From assembly GCF_004361855.1 (NCBI RefSeq), contig NZ_SNWQ01000007.1:248001-312000 (forward strand): a stretch of DNA of 64,000 bases, written 5' to 3'. This stretch comes from Kribbella caucasensis. GTDB taxonomy: Bacteria; Actinomycetota; Actinomycetes; Propionibacteriales; Kribbellaceae. Numbering within the stretch: position 1 is the first letter of the stretch; every line of letters starts with the position of its first letter. The notes under the pieces are model-generated. The model was not told the origin of the DNA. It searched no databases and saw nothing but the letters and a program-made list of their open reading frames with translations. The position numbers and the translations under genes were made by a program. This document shows, one piece after another, positions 27,496 through 36,489 of the stretch.

Positions 27496-29070
27496 GTGAC
27501 AGAGCCGCCGCACAAGGTGTTCGTCCAGGTCAGCCCGTCCGATCGCCTCACCCCGGCCATCCCGCACGGCAACTCGTGGACCGCCGCCGGCGTCGAGGTC
27601 ACCTGGTCAGCCGGCGAGATCACCATCGGCGCGGACGAAATCTCAAGAGTCGCATTGCGCTGGGACGAACCGGTGCCGACCGAGGCACTCGTCCTCGGTG
27701 ACGCCTGGGAGCGCTCGTACGGCGATCTCCAGTGGCGGCACCTCCAACCCGAGCGACTACTCCCGTGGTACTGGCTGGCCAACAACCGGCAGACCGGTAC
27801 GACGACCGGCATGGGCGTCGACGTCCAACCGAACGCCTTCTGCGCCTGGACCGTCGACCAGTCCGGCGTCACCCTGTGGATCGACCTCCGCAACGGCGGC
27901 GGTCCGACCCAGCTGAACGGTCGACGGCTGACCGCAGCGGTCGTTCGGCGCTTCGACGATGCGGGCACCCTATGGCAGACACTCCACCAAGCGGTCGCCG
28001 CGATGAGTTCCCGACTGCCGGCGCGATCTGAGCCCGCGCCGGTGGTCGGGGCGAACAACTGGTACTACGCGTACGGCGAGGGCTTCGACGAGAAGGCCGT
28101 ACTCCAGGACGCGACCACAATCGTCGAGCTGGCCGACGGGCATCCGGAGAAACCCTTCAGCGTCGTCGACGACGGCTGGAACCCGGGCGGCAACGGTTCG
28201 GGCGGACCCTGGGAGACCGGGACCCCAGGCCTCTTCGACAACCTTGGCGGGACTGCGGATGCGATCAAGGCGATCGGCGCTCGCCCGGGTCTGTGGTTCC
28301 GCCCATTGCTCTCAAGGGAGAACGGTCCGTGGGCTCGCCCGGGTCGCGCCGACGGATCTGGTCGCGCCCTCGACCCGACGTACCCGGAGGTCCTCGACCT
28401 GGTCCGCGCGGATCTGCGGCGGTTCAGTGATTGGGGGTTCGAACTGGTGAAGCACGACTTCAGCACGTTCGACCTGTTCGATCGGTGGGGACTCGGGATG
28501 GGGGCGGCGATGACCAGCCCCGGTTTGCAGTTCCACGACGCCACCCGGACGTCGGCCGAGATCGTGCTCGACTTCTACCGCGAGATCCGGGCGGCCGTGC
28601 CGGACGTCGTACTGATCGGCTGCAACACGGTCGGGCACCTCGCGGCCGGGTTGGTCGACGTGCAGCGGACCGGCGACGACACCTCCGGCCGGGACTGGGA
28701 GCGGACCCGGAAGATGGGCGTCAACTCACTGGCCTTCCGGCTGCCTCAGCACAACCGTTTCTTCACCGTGGACGCCGACTGCGTTCCCTGTACGCCGCAG
28801 ACGCCGTGGGAGCTGAATCGTCAGTTCCTCGATCTGGTCGCCCGGTCGGGCACGGCGTTGTTCGTCTCCGTCGATCCGGCCGCCCGGACCGAGCAGACGG
28901 ACCGCGATCTGAGCGACGGTATACGGTTGGCGCTCAGTGGTGGTGACGCCACCGGGATCGAACCGCTGGACTGGCTGGTCAACACCACACCACGGCGGTG
29001 GCAGACCAGCGGTGGTGTCGTCGGCTACGACTGGTCACAGCCCTGGGGCGCGGATCCGGCCGCAGACTGA
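27496..29070 (+). CDS. GH36/clan GH-D alpha-galactosidase-like glycosidase
   Basis: The 524-residue protein has no signal peptide. The TIM-barrel part has FSVVDDGWNPGG, then RPGLWFRPLLS, and the nucleophile motif ELVKHDFSTFDL (Asp after KH, near residue 325). The later VDVQRTGDDTSGRDW supplies the likely acid/base Asp. This order is that of clan GH-D (melibiase-like) enzymes, although the N-terminal domain is shorter than in classical GH36. The start is GTG 27496, after a GAGGAGA ribosome site. It is first in an operon with ROK and GH125 genes. Specificity (alpha-galactoside or other) is unproven. Confidence 0.82.
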   Translation: MTEPPHKVFVQVSPSDRLTPAIPHGNSWTAAGVEVTWSAGEITIGADEISRVALRWDEPVPTEALVLGDAWERSYGDLQWRHLQPERLLPWYWLANNRQTGTTTGMGVDVQPNAFCAWTVDQSGVTLWIDLRNGGGPTQLNGRRLTAAVVRRFDDAGTLWQTLHQAVAAMSSRLPARSEPAPVVGANNWYYAYGEGFDEKAVLQDATTIVELADGHPEKPFSVVDDGWNPGGNGSGGPWETGTPGLFDNLGGTADAIKAIGARPGLWFRPLLSRENGPWARPGRADGSGRALDPTYPEVLDLVRADLRRFSDWGFELVKHDFSTFDLFDRWGLGMGAAMTSPGLQFHDATRTSAEIVLDFYREIRAAVPDVVLIGCNTVGHLAAGLVDVQRTGDDTSGRDWERTRKMGVNSLAFRLPQHNRFFTVDADCVPCTPQTPWELNRQFLDLVARSGTALFVSVDPAARTEQTDRDLSDGIRLALSGGDATGIEPLDWLVNTTPRRWQTSGGVVGYDWSQPWGADPAAD

Positions 29071-29115
29071 TGCGACCTCGGAGTGCAGCGCAGTGAAGGG
29101 CAGGCAGGGGGAGTG

Positions 29116-30426
29116 GTGAGCACGGAGCAGCCACCGGCTGTGGTGCGCAGGGGGACCAATCTGGACCGCGTCGGCGAGTTCAACGACACGGTCGTGCTGG
29201 CCGCGATCCGCCGGGCCGAGGAACGGCTGAGCCGGGTCGAGCTGGCCGCCGCGACCGGCCTGTCCGGGCAGGCGATCTCGAACATCACCCGCCGGCTGCT
29301 CGACGCCGGCCTGGTCCGCGAGGCCGGTCGGCAGAAGGGCGGCGGACTCGGCAAGCCACGTACCCTGCTCGAGCTCGAACCCACCGGCCAGTACGCCGTG
29401 GGCGTGCACCTCGACCCGTCCGTCGTCACCGTGGTCGTGCTCGACCTCACCGGCCAAGTGGTCGCGCGACGCCGGACCGAGACCCCGGCCGCGGACGATC
29501 CTGGCGTCCTGATCGACGGGATCGCGAGGACGATCGAGGACCTCATCGCCGAAGCGGACGTACCCCGGGAGCGGGTCGTCGGCGTCGGGATCGCCGCACC
29601 GGGCCCGATCGACGTCGAGCGCGGCGTGGTCGTCGACCCGCCCAACCTTGCCGCCTGGCACCTGGTCCCGCTCCGCGACGCGCTGCGCGATCGAACCGGT
29701 CTGCCGGTGCTGCTGGACAAGGACGTCACCGCCGCCGCGTCCGCGGAGAAGTGGGCCGGCGGACCGAACGGCCGGGGCAGTTTCGTCTTCTTCTACCTCG
29801 GTACCGGGGTCGGCGCCGGCCTGGTCATCGGCGACGAGGTGGTCCGCGGTTCGACCAGCAATGTAGGCGAGATCGGCCACGTGATCGCCGACCCGGACGG
29901 CCCGCTCTGCTACTGCGGCCGGAGTGGTTGCGTCGGCGAGACGAGCCGGCCGCGCTACCTGGTCCAGCAGGCCGTCCAGGCCGGAGTGCTTGCCCAAGGC
30001 ATCGACCTGGACGACCGGCACGCCGTCGACGCCGCCTTCAGCGCACTCTGTACGGCGGCCGGCCAGGGACCCGGAGTCGCGCGGGAGATCCTGACCGCGT
30101 TGGCGGAGCGGATCGCCAAGGTGGTCGAGGACATCGCGAACCTGCTCGACCTGGACCGCGTGGTCTTCGGTGGTCCGCTCTGGGACCGGCTCGCGCCGTT
30201 CTTCGACGAGCCGATCCGGGCTGCGCCGGCAGAGCGCTTCCTGGTGCGCTCGGTGCATCCGCTCCAGATCGCCGGGACCTCGCTCGGTGCGGATGTCGGT
30301 GCGGTCGGCGCGGCCAGCCTGGTGCTCGACCACACGTTCTCGCCCAACCCGTCCGTGCTGCTGCCCGGAACTGCTCAGTTAGTGCCCCGCGTCGGGGCAC
30401 TAGGTACCTGGAAGGTGATGTCGTGA
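29116..30426 (+). CDS. ROK-family transcriptional regulator
   Basis: A 436-residue protein with an N-terminal winged helix (LSRVELAAATGLSGQAISNITRRLLDAGLV) followed by a ROK sugar-kinase-like domain: GVGIAAPGPID, GTGVGAGLVI, GEIGHV and the zinc motif CYCGRSGC. In the usual CxCGxxGCxE motif the Glu is one residue away; here it is displaced by one (GCVGE). The start is uncertain: GTG 29116 or GTG 29083. It overlaps the GH125 start (TGATG). It probably senses the sugar handled by the operon and represses it. Confidence 0.88.
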   Translation: MSTEQPPAVVRRGTNLDRVGEFNDTVVLAAIRRAEERLSRVELAAATGLSGQAISNITRRLLDAGLVREAGRQKGGGLGKPRTLLELEPTGQYAVGVHLDPSVVTVVVLDLTGQVVARRRTETPAADDPGVLIDGIARTIEDLIAEADVPRERVVGVGIAAPGPIDVERGVVVDPPNLAAWHLVPLRDALRDRTGLPVLLDKDVTAAASAEKWAGGPNGRGSFVFFYLGTGVGAGLVIGDEVVRGSTSNVGEIGHVIADPDGPLCYCGRSGCVGETSRPRYLVQQAVQAGVLAQGIDLDDRHAVDAAFSALCTAAGQGPGVAREILTALAERIAKVVEDIANLLDLDRVVFGGPLWDRLAPFFDEPIRAAPAERFLVRSVHPLQIAGTSLGADVGAVGAASLVLDHTFSPNPSVLLPGTAQLVPRVGALGTWKVMS

Positions 30427-31697
30427 TGATCGACCCCGACGTGCTCGCCCGCGCAACCGAAGACGTCCGGCGCGCCACCGGCGACCCGGCGATCGCGGAA
30501 CTGTTCGAGCGGTCGATGGCCGAGAACCTCCGCTCGGTGGCCGAGCGGCTGCCCGACGGGACCACCTTCGTGCTGACCGGCGACATCCCGGCCATGTGGT
30601 TGCGCGACTCGGCTGCCCAGCTGCGTCCGTACCTGGTGCTGTGTGCCGACGACCCGGCGCTGCAGGACGTGTTGATCGGCGTACTGCATCGGCAGTTGGA
30701 GTACGTCGCGATCGACCCGTACGCGAATGCCTTCAACAAAGAGGCGAACGGCGCCGGCCACACCACCGACGAGACCGAGATGTCGCCGTGGGTGTGGGAG
30801 CGCAAATACGAGATCGACTCGCTCTGCTACCCGATCGAGCTGGCCTACCGGCTCTGGCGGATCACCGGCCGGGCCGACGTGATCGACGACCGGTTCCGTA
30901 CTGCGGTCGGCGCGATCCTGGATCTCTGGACGGTCGAGCTCGACCACGAGGAGCGGTCGCAGTACCGGTTCCAGCGGCACGATGAGGCGGCGACCGACAC
31001 GTTGGTCCGGGAAGGGCGAGGGCGGTTGACCCGGCCGACGGGAATGTCGTGGAGCGCCTTCCGGCCGAGCGACGACGCGACCGAGCACGGGTTCAACGTG
31101 CCTGGCAACATGTTCGCGTCGGTGGTGCTCGGCTATCTCGAGGCGATCGCTACCGAGGTACTCGGCGACGCGGGGCTCGCGGACCGGGCGAAGGAGTTGA
31201 AGGCGGGGATCGACGACGGCATCGCGGCGTACGGGATCGTTGATCACCCGGTCCACGGGCGGGTTTATGCGTACGAGGTGGACGGCTTGGGGGCGTCGTT
31301 GCTGATGGATGACGCGAACATGCCGAGTCTGCTCTCCCTGCCGATGACCGGGTACGCGCCGGCCGACGACCCGACGTACCTGGCGACTCGGCAGTTGTTG
31401 CTCAGCCCGGAGAACCCTTATTTCTATAGCGGTTCGCATGCCGCGGGGATCGGGAGCCCGCACACTCCGCCGGATCAGGTGTGGCCGATCGCGTTGGCGG
31501 TGCAGGGCCTCACGAGCACCTCGGCCGACGAACGCCAGCGCCTGCTGGAGCTGTTGCGCGACACCACCGGCGGGACCGGGCAGATGCACGAGTCCTTCCA
31601 CGTCGAAGATCCGACCGTCTTCACCCGCGAATGGTTCTCCTGGGCCAACGCGATGTTCTGCGAACTAGCCCTGGCCCACGCCGGCCGCCGCCTCTGA
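30426..31697 (+). CDS. GH125 exo-alpha-1,6-mannosidase-like enzyme
   Basis: This 423-residue cytosolic protein has the GH125 (formerly DUF1237) hallmarks: GDIPAMWLRDSAAQLRPYL, AFNKEANGAGHTTDETEMSP, WVWERKYEIDSLCYPIELAY and, near the C-terminus, MHESFHVEDPTVFTREWFSW. Characterised GH125 enzymes are inverting exo-alpha-1,6-mannosidases. The start ATG 30426 overlaps the ROK stop by one base. The cluster therefore probably processes imported alpha-mannoside-containing glycans. Confidence 0.92.
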   Translation: MIDPDVLARATEDVRRATGDPAIAELFERSMAENLRSVAERLPDGTTFVLTGDIPAMWLRDSAAQLRPYLVLCADDPALQDVLIGVLHRQLEYVAIDPYANAFNKEANGAGHTTDETEMSPWVWERKYEIDSLCYPIELAYRLWRITGRADVIDDRFRTAVGAILDLWTVELDHEERSQYRFQRHDEAATDTLVREGRGRLTRPTGMSWSAFRPSDDATEHGFNVPGNMFASVVLGYLEAIATEVLGDAGLADRAKELKAGIDDGIAAYGIVDHPVHGRVYAYEVDGLGASLLMDDANMPSLLSLPMTGYAPADDPTYLATRQLLLSPENPYFYSGSHAAGIGSPHTPPDQVWPIALAVQGLTSTSADERQRLLELLRDTTGGTGQMHESFHVEDPTVFTREWFSWANAMFCELALAHAGRRL

Positions 31698-31700
31698 CCA

Positions 31701-32546
31701 TCATGCGATGTCGCGGCGGCGGGTCGTGACGAGGGCCAGGACGACGAACACCGCGGCGTACGCGAGCAACGTCCAGAGAGCGCGATCCCCGCTCACCGCG
31801 TCCCGGACCCCGGGTGGCGCGTCGGTCGCGGTCATCCCGGTCACCGCGAACACGAGCGCACCGGCGTTCGCGCCCGGCATCGCGTCAGCCAGGAACTCCA
31901 GGTCCGGCAGGAGACTGGTCACCACCCCGGCGAACAACGCCTCGACACCGAGGATCCACACGACACCCAACCCGATCGGCAATGCAACGTTGCGGAAGGC
32001 AACAGCCAGGACGGCGCCGGCCAGACACCACACCGACAACACCAGCCAGCCTCCGGCGAACCCCGTCAGCAGGTCGAGCGGACCGGGCCAGTTCATCGAC
32101 CCGTTCTCCACCGCCGCGATCCCGATACTGCACAGGGCGCAGGCGGCGAACATCCCGACCACCCAGAGCGCGATCATCGTGAGCAGCCCGAGCAGCTGCC
32201 CGACCAGGACCGTGCCGCGACCCGGCCGTTGGCTGAGGATCGTCTTCAAGGTGCCCCAGGTGTACTCGCCGCCGACCACGATCGCGCCCAGCACCAACGC
32301 GAGCGCGCCCGCGAACACGGGGTACCCGCCGATCGTGTTGTCCATCACCCGCTCGGGCAGCAGCCCGCGCAACACCTCGGACCGCGGGATGCCGCTGGTC
32401 TGCTGGTTCTCCTCGCCGGTCGCGTAGCCGAGGTACGGCAACAGGTAGCCGAAGATCAGACTGAGCACGAGTCCGGCGGCGAACAACACCCAGACGGCTC
32501 CGCGCTTGCGCAGCTTGAGCAACTCGGCCCGGTAACTACCCAGCAT
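31701..32546 (-). CDS. ABC-2 type transporter permease
   Basis: The 281-residue protein has six hydrophobic segments, starting with RAELLKLRKRGAVWVLFAAGLVL, the usual N-terminal pattern of ABC-2 permeases (soluble helix then membrane). The fifth external loop carries PGANAGAL. It overlaps the ATPase gene by 11 bp, so one exporter is encoded. The substrate is unknown; the response-regulator genes upstream suggest envelope stress or peptide export. Confidence 0.9.
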   Translation of the reverse strand: MLGSYRAELLKLRKRGAVWVLFAAGLVLSLIFGYLLPYLGYATGEENQQTSGIPRSEVLRGLLPERVMDNTIGGYPVFAGALALVLGAIVVGGEYTWGTLKTILSQRPGRGTVLVGQLLGLLTMIALWVVGMFAACALCSIGIAAVENGSMNWPGPLDLLTGFAGGWLVLSVWCLAGAVLAVAFRNVALPIGLGVVWILGVEALFAGVVTSLLPDLEFLADAMPGANAGALVFAVTGMTATDAPPGVRDAVSGDRALWTLLAYAAVFVVLALVTTRRRDIA

Positions 32547-33453
32547 GAGCCTTCTCCTCCGTGGTCAGCTCGAAGAACACGTCCTCCAGCGCTCGTTCAG
32601 TACTCCGCAGCTCGGACACGGCGATCCCGGCTTCGACCAGCAGGCGATTCACTTCGGCCGCGCGATTCGGTCCGACGGTCGCGCGGAGCGTGTCGTCGTA
32701 CAGGCGGACGGCGTCGCCGCCCAGCACGCGGCGGAGTACAGAGTGGGCACTCTCCAGCGGCCTTGCGCGGATCACCAGTTCCTGCTCGTTCCGGAGTTCC
32801 TCGACGTCGTGCTCGGCGACCATCCGGCCGGCGCTGATGATGCCGACCCGGTCGCAGATCTGTTGGACCTCGCCGAGCAGGTGGCTGGACAGCAGCACGG
32901 TGCGGCCGCCCGAACCGAGCTCGCGGATCAGCCGGCGCATGTCCCGCATCCCGGCCGGGTCTAGCCCGTTGGTCGGCTCGTCGAGAATGACCAGCTCGGG
33001 ATCCTTGAGCAGCGCGGCCGCCACCCCGAGGCGTTGTTTCATGCCCAACGAGTACGTCGAGAAGCGGTCCTTCGCGCGGTCGGCGAGATCGACGAGCTCG
33101 AGGACTTCGTCGATCTTGGCGCGCGCGACGCCGGCGTACTCGGCCAGCAGGCGCAGGTTGTCCAGGCCGGACAGGTAGGGGTAGAAGGCGGGGGACTCGA
33201 TCATCGAGCCCGTCCGGGCCAGTACTTGGGCCTGCCCCGGCGAACCGCCCAGGACGCGTACGGTCCCGCTGGTCGGACTGATCAGCCCGGTCAGGATCCG
33301 CAGCGTCGTCGTCTTCCCGGCGCCGTTCGGGCCGAGGAAGCCGTAGACCTCACCAGGCCGGACCATCAGATCGACGCCGTCGACCGCGAGGGTGTCGCCG
33401 TAGCGCTTCGTCAGTCCGGTGACCCGCACCAACGGTTCCACTGTCTTCGTCAT
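32536..33453 (-). CDS. ABC transporter ATP-binding protein
   Basis: The 305-residue ATPase has Walker A GPNGAGKTT, signature YSLGMKQR (the signature Ser is kept), Walker B LVILDEPTNGLDP and the H-loop LLSSHLL. The C-terminal extension (residues 210-305) is as in DrrA/CcmA-like exporters. It is translationally coupled to the permease and transcribed in the same direction as the upstream response regulators. Confidence 0.95.
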   Translation of the reverse strand: MTKTVEPLVRVTGLTKRYGDTLAVDGVDLMVRPGEVYGFLGPNGAGKTTTLRILTGLISPTSGTVRVLGGSPGQAQVLARTGSMIESPAFYPYLSGLDNLRLLAEYAGVARAKIDEVLELVDLADRAKDRFSTYSLGMKQRLGVAAALLKDPELVILDEPTNGLDPAGMRDMRRLIRELGSGGRTVLLSSHLLGEVQQICDRVGIISAGRMVAEHDVEELRNEQELVIRARPLESAHSVLRRVLGGDAVRLYDDTLRATVGPNRAAEVNRLLVEAGIAVSELRSTERALEDVFFELTTEEKAHAG

Positions 33454-33570
33454 ACTCCGACAGTGCCGGTGATGCCCTGTTCCGCGCGTCGGCTCAGGGG
33501 AGTGACCGCACCTACCGCTGGGGGAGTAGAACCCGCGGACCCGCCGTACTTCAGCCGAGCCAGCCCGGCT

Positions 33571-34236
33571 TCAGCCGAGCCAGCCTGGGCGGACCAGGCC
33601 GGTCTGGTACGCGACGACGACTAGTTGGGCGCGGTCGCGGACGGCGAGCTTCACCATCGCGCGGCTGACGTGGGTCTTCGCGGTCGCCGGACTGAGTACG
33701 AGCCGCTCGGCGATCTCGTCGTTGGACAGCCCTTCGCCGACCAGCGCGACGATCTCCTTCTCCCGCTCGGTCAGCACATCGAGCTCTGTGCTCGCATGCG
33801 GTTGCCGGCTCCGGGTCGCGAACTCGGCGACCAACCGCCGCGTCACCCCGGGGGAGAGTAGTGCGTCCCCCCGGGCCACGACTCGTACGGCCTGCAGGAG
33901 CTCGACCGGCTCGGTGTCCTTGACCAGGAACCCGCTCGCGCCGACCCGGAGCGCCTCGAACACGTACTCGTCCAGGTCGAACGTCGTCAGGATCACCACG
34001 TGCACATCGGCAAGCGTCTCGTCGGCACCGATCTCGCGGGTCGCCTCCAGCCCGTCGGTACCGGGCATGCGGATGTCCATCAGCACCACGTCGGGCTTCT
34101 CCGCCCGGGCGACCTTGACCGCCTCCGCCCCGTCCGCCACCTCACCGATCACGGTGATGTCGTCCTCGGCGTTCAGCAGCGAGCGGAATCCCGCCCGCAC
34201 CAACGCCTGGTCATCGGCCAGCAGCACCCGGATCAT
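33571..34236 (-). CDS. NarL/FixJ-type response regulator
   Basis: The 221-residue protein has a receiver domain (VLLADDQALVRAGFRSLL, phospho-acceptor Asp in DVVLMDIRMPGTDG, Lys in FLVKDTEP) and a C-terminal LuxR helix-turn-helix (LTEREKEIVALVGEGLSNDEIAERLVLSPATAKTHVSRAM). Its last codons and stop lie in a 17-bp direct duplication (33549-33565 and 33569-33585). It lies between the ABC exporter and a second regulator, and is probably phosphorylated by the neighbouring kinase. Confidence 0.93.
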   Translation of the reverse strand: MIRVLLADDQALVRAGFRSLLNAEDDITVIGEVADGAEAVKVARAEKPDVVLMDIRMPGTDGLEATREIGADETLADVHVVILTTFDLDEYVFEALRVGASGFLVKDTEPVELLQAVRVVARGDALLSPGVTRRLVAEFATRSRQPHASTELDVLTEREKEIVALVGEGLSNDEIAERLVLSPATAKTHVSRAMVKLAVRDRAQLVVVAYQTGLVRPGWLG

Positions 34237-34270
34237 GCGCCCACGCTAAGCCATCGTGCGGCCACCCCGC

Positions 34271-34373
34271 CGAACATTTCGACATGAGGTAGTCGCTTCT
34301 ACCGGCCCGCCCGCCGCCTGACCGGAGCGGTGAATGGGGGGTAGTAGGCGAGTACGCCCTGTCGAAATGTTCG
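34271..34373. promoter_or_regulatory. widely spaced inverted repeat between two regulators
   Basis: cgaacatttcgaca (34271-34284) and tgtcgaaatgttcg (34360-34373) form a perfect 14-bp inverted repeat 75 nt apart, bracketing a smaller one (ggtag...ctacc, 34287-34302). The pair spans the whole spacer upstream of the 33571-34236 regulator, suggesting paired operators or looping. Confidence 0.6.
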
Positions 34374-34382
34374 CGATTGTGC

Positions 34383-35159
34383 TCAGGCGAGACCCGCGTC
34401 GTGGGCGAGCAGGGCGATCTGGGTGCGGTTGCCGAGGCCGAGCTTGGTGAGGATGTGCGAAATGTGCGCCTTCACGGTGGCGACGCTCATGAACAGCTCG
34501 GCCGCGATCTCCGCGTTGGCCTTGCCCTGCGCGACCGCGAGCATCACGTCGTACTCGCGCGGACTCAACCTGGACAGGGCGGATTGAGCGTGGGTGTGCG
34601 CATCCGCCTGCGTTGCGGCCCGATCCATCAACCGGCGCGTGATCGCGGGCGAGAGAATCGGGTCCCCGGCCGCGACCCGCCGGACCGCCTCGACGATTTG
34701 CGCCGGCGGCGTGTCCTTCAGCAGGAACCCACTCGCCCCGGCCCGGAGCGCGTGCAACACGTTCTCGTCCGTGTCGAACGTGGTCAGGACCACCACGTCC
34801 GGCGGATTCTTCCGGGCCCGCAGTCGCCGCGTCGCCACGATCCCGTCCACCCGCGGCATCCGCAGATCCATCAGCACCAGATCCGGGAAGTGCGCGTCGA
34901 CCGCGGCCGGCACCTCGTCACCATCGGCGGCCTGACCGACCACCGAGATCCCGTTGGCGCCGTCGAGCATCATCTCCAGGCTCGCCCGGACGAGTGCGTC
35001 GTCATCAACCACCAGGACCCGGATACTCTCGGCCCCGCTCTCCTCGCTTACAACGCCCCGTCGCTCATGCCGCCCACTTCTCTCGTGCGACTCGCCTCGC
35101 TCACGCCGCCCGCTTTGCTCATGCCGGCCACGGTAGCGAGGCGTGCAGCCGGAACCCAC
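34383..35159 (-). CDS. NarL/FixJ-type response regulator, start unclear
   Basis: The receiver begins SIRVLVVDDDALVRASL, with the Asp in DLVLMDLRMPRVDG and FLLKDTPP; the LuxR domain is LSPREYDVMLAVAQGKANAEIAAELFMSVATVKAHIS. The only in-frame start codons upstream are GTG 35159 and TTG 35198, both inside the kinase gene, and they would add a non-conserved Arg/Glu/Ser-rich leader of about 45-55 residues. The ATG that overlaps the kinase stop (35122) is in another frame (see the minicistron entry). This is a two-component partner of the kinase at 35119. Confidence 0.85.
   Translation of the reverse strand: MGSGCTPRYRGRHEQSGRRERGESHERSGRHERRGVVSEESGAESIRVLVVDDDALVRASLEMMLDGANGISVVGQAADGDEVPAAVDAHFPDLVLMDLRMPRVDGIVATRRLRARKNPPDVVVLTTFDTDENVLHALRAGASGFLLKDTPPAQIVEAVRRVAAGDPILSPAITRRLMDRAATQADAHTHAQSALSRLSPREYDVMLAVAQGKANAEIAAELFMSVATVKAHISHILTKLGLGNRTQIALLAHDAGLA
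35048..35122 (-). other. 24-codon frame at the kinase/regulator junction
   Basis: ATG 35122 overlaps the kinase stop as ATGA, the expected coupled start, but reads only 24 codons (MSKAGGVSEASRTREVGG then MSDGAL) to TAA 35050-35048. The regulator body continues in the -1 frame. Three near copies of a ggcggcRTGAGCga start region lie in this same frame. It may be a decoy minicistron, a recent frameshift, or a real frameshift site. Confidence 0.55.
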
Positions 35160-36267
35160 CGCCAGCCGCCTTGCCGTGATCGAGTGTCCCGCCCGCAAGC
35201 TGCACGCGTTCGGTCAGCCCGACCAGTCCCGTACCGCTCCCCGGCGTCAGCGGCACCCCGTTGCCACTCGCATTCGTGAGCTCGATCTCCAGCCCTTCAC
35301 CCGGCCGCCCCTTCACCATCACCGTCACCGGGAATCCCGCCGCATGCTTGCGTGCGTTGGTGAGCCCTTCCTGCACCACCCGGTACGCCGTCCGCCCGGT
35401 TGCTGGGGGCAACGATTCTGCCGCGCTGACCGTCGCGTCGTACCGGATCCGGGTGCCGGCACCGCGCGACTCCTCGACGAGTGCGGTCAGATCCGCGAAC
35501 GTCGGCTGCGGTTTGCCGCCGGGTCCTTCGACCTCGCCGTCGCGGAGCACGCTGATCACCTCCCGCAGTTCGTCGAGTGCCTGATGAACGCCGGTCCGGA
35601 TCACGCCGGCCGCTTGCGCGAGTTTCTCGGGGGAGGAGTCCGGCCGGTACTCGAGCGCCCCGGCGTAGGTGGCGAGCAGCGACAAGCGATGCGCGAGGAC
35701 ATCGTGCATCTCGCGAGCCATCTTGGTCCGCTCCAGCGACCGGGCTTCGGCGACCCGACGGCCTTGCTCGGTCTCGGCGCGGAGGGCGCGTTCTCGGAGG
35801 GAATCGAGCAACGCCTGCCGAGCCTGGTTCCACTGACCCCAGCCCAGCAGGGCAGCATGCACCGCAACGTCGATGACAAAGAACCACCGCAGCGGCAGCC
35901 CTTCGATCGGCCACCAGATCCACTGCACCAGATGAGCCACAACCCCAGCGAGCGCCACAAGCGCAGCGACCCGCAGGGGACGACGATGGGCAACGGTCAG
36001 CGTGCCGATGTTCGTCGGCGGAGTTGCCGCCGGGGAGAACGCGGCGAGCACGGCCTGAGCAAGCGCCGCCTGAACCGGCCACCGCTTCAGCGCCAGAATC
36101 AGCCCAACGGCAGCCACGCCGACCGGGATATCGAGGGCGAGCGACCCCAAGCCTTCGCCGGACTGTTGCCGGCCGACGATCGTGAGCGCGGACAGCGTGC
36201 CGACCACGCTCAAGGCGATGACGTCCGCCAGCACCGGCCTGGACGTCGGCAGGCAGATCACTCTCAT
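35119..36267 (-). CDS. sensor histidine kinase, NarX/DesK-like
   Basis: The 382-residue membrane kinase has about five N-terminal hydrophobic segments, a HisKA_3 dimerisation helix (MAREMHDVLAHRLSLLATYA, phospho-His after EM), then an ATPase domain with N box GLTNARKHA and GSGTGLVGLTERV. The start ATG 36267 lies in a duplicated initiation region, preceded by a 20-codon upstream frame. The order kinase, regulator, regulator, ABC exporter resembles actinobacterial export-linked two-component systems. Confidence 0.92.
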   Translation of the reverse strand: MRVICLPTSRPVLADVIALSVVGTLSALTIVGRQQSGEGLGSLALDIPVGVAAVGLILALKRWPVQAALAQAVLAAFSPAATPPTNIGTLTVAHRRPLRVAALVALAGVVAHLVQWIWWPIEGLPLRWFFVIDVAVHAALLGWGQWNQARQALLDSLRERALRAETEQGRRVAEARSLERTKMAREMHDVLAHRLSLLATYAGALEYRPDSSPEKLAQAAGVIRTGVHQALDELREVISVLRDGEVEGPGGKPQPTFADLTALVEESRGAGTRIRYDATVSAAESLPPATGRTAYRVVQEGLTNARKHAAGFPVTVMVKGRPGEGLEIELTNASGNGVPLTPGSGTGLVGLTERVQLAGGTLDHGKAAGGGFRLHASLPWPA

Positions 36268-36326
36268 GCCGCCGACACCCACCAGGCAGCCGCGCCGCAG
36301 TTCGGTCTCACACCGCTCACTCTCAT
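36264..36326 (-). other. 20-codon upstream ORF from a duplicated start region
   Basis: The 20-mer cactctcatgccgccgacac is present at 36259-36278 and 36318-36337. The distal copy's ATG (36326) reads 20 codons (MRVSGVRPNCG, then AAAWWVSAA) to a TGA at 36266-36264 that overlaps the kinase ATG (ATGA). Translation of the kinase would then be coupled to the upstream frame. Confidence 0.6.
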
Positions 36327-36489
36327 GCCGCCGACACTAGGCCGGGCCCGGCGTCCGCCACCACCGACCAAAGTCGATCCCGAACCGACTTCCGGCCGGG
36401 CCGGCGCAGCCTTGCGACGGATGCCTCGAGCAGCGCTGATCAGCCACGCTCGACGCCGCCCACCCCCTTATCGTCTCGGAGGCAAACCA

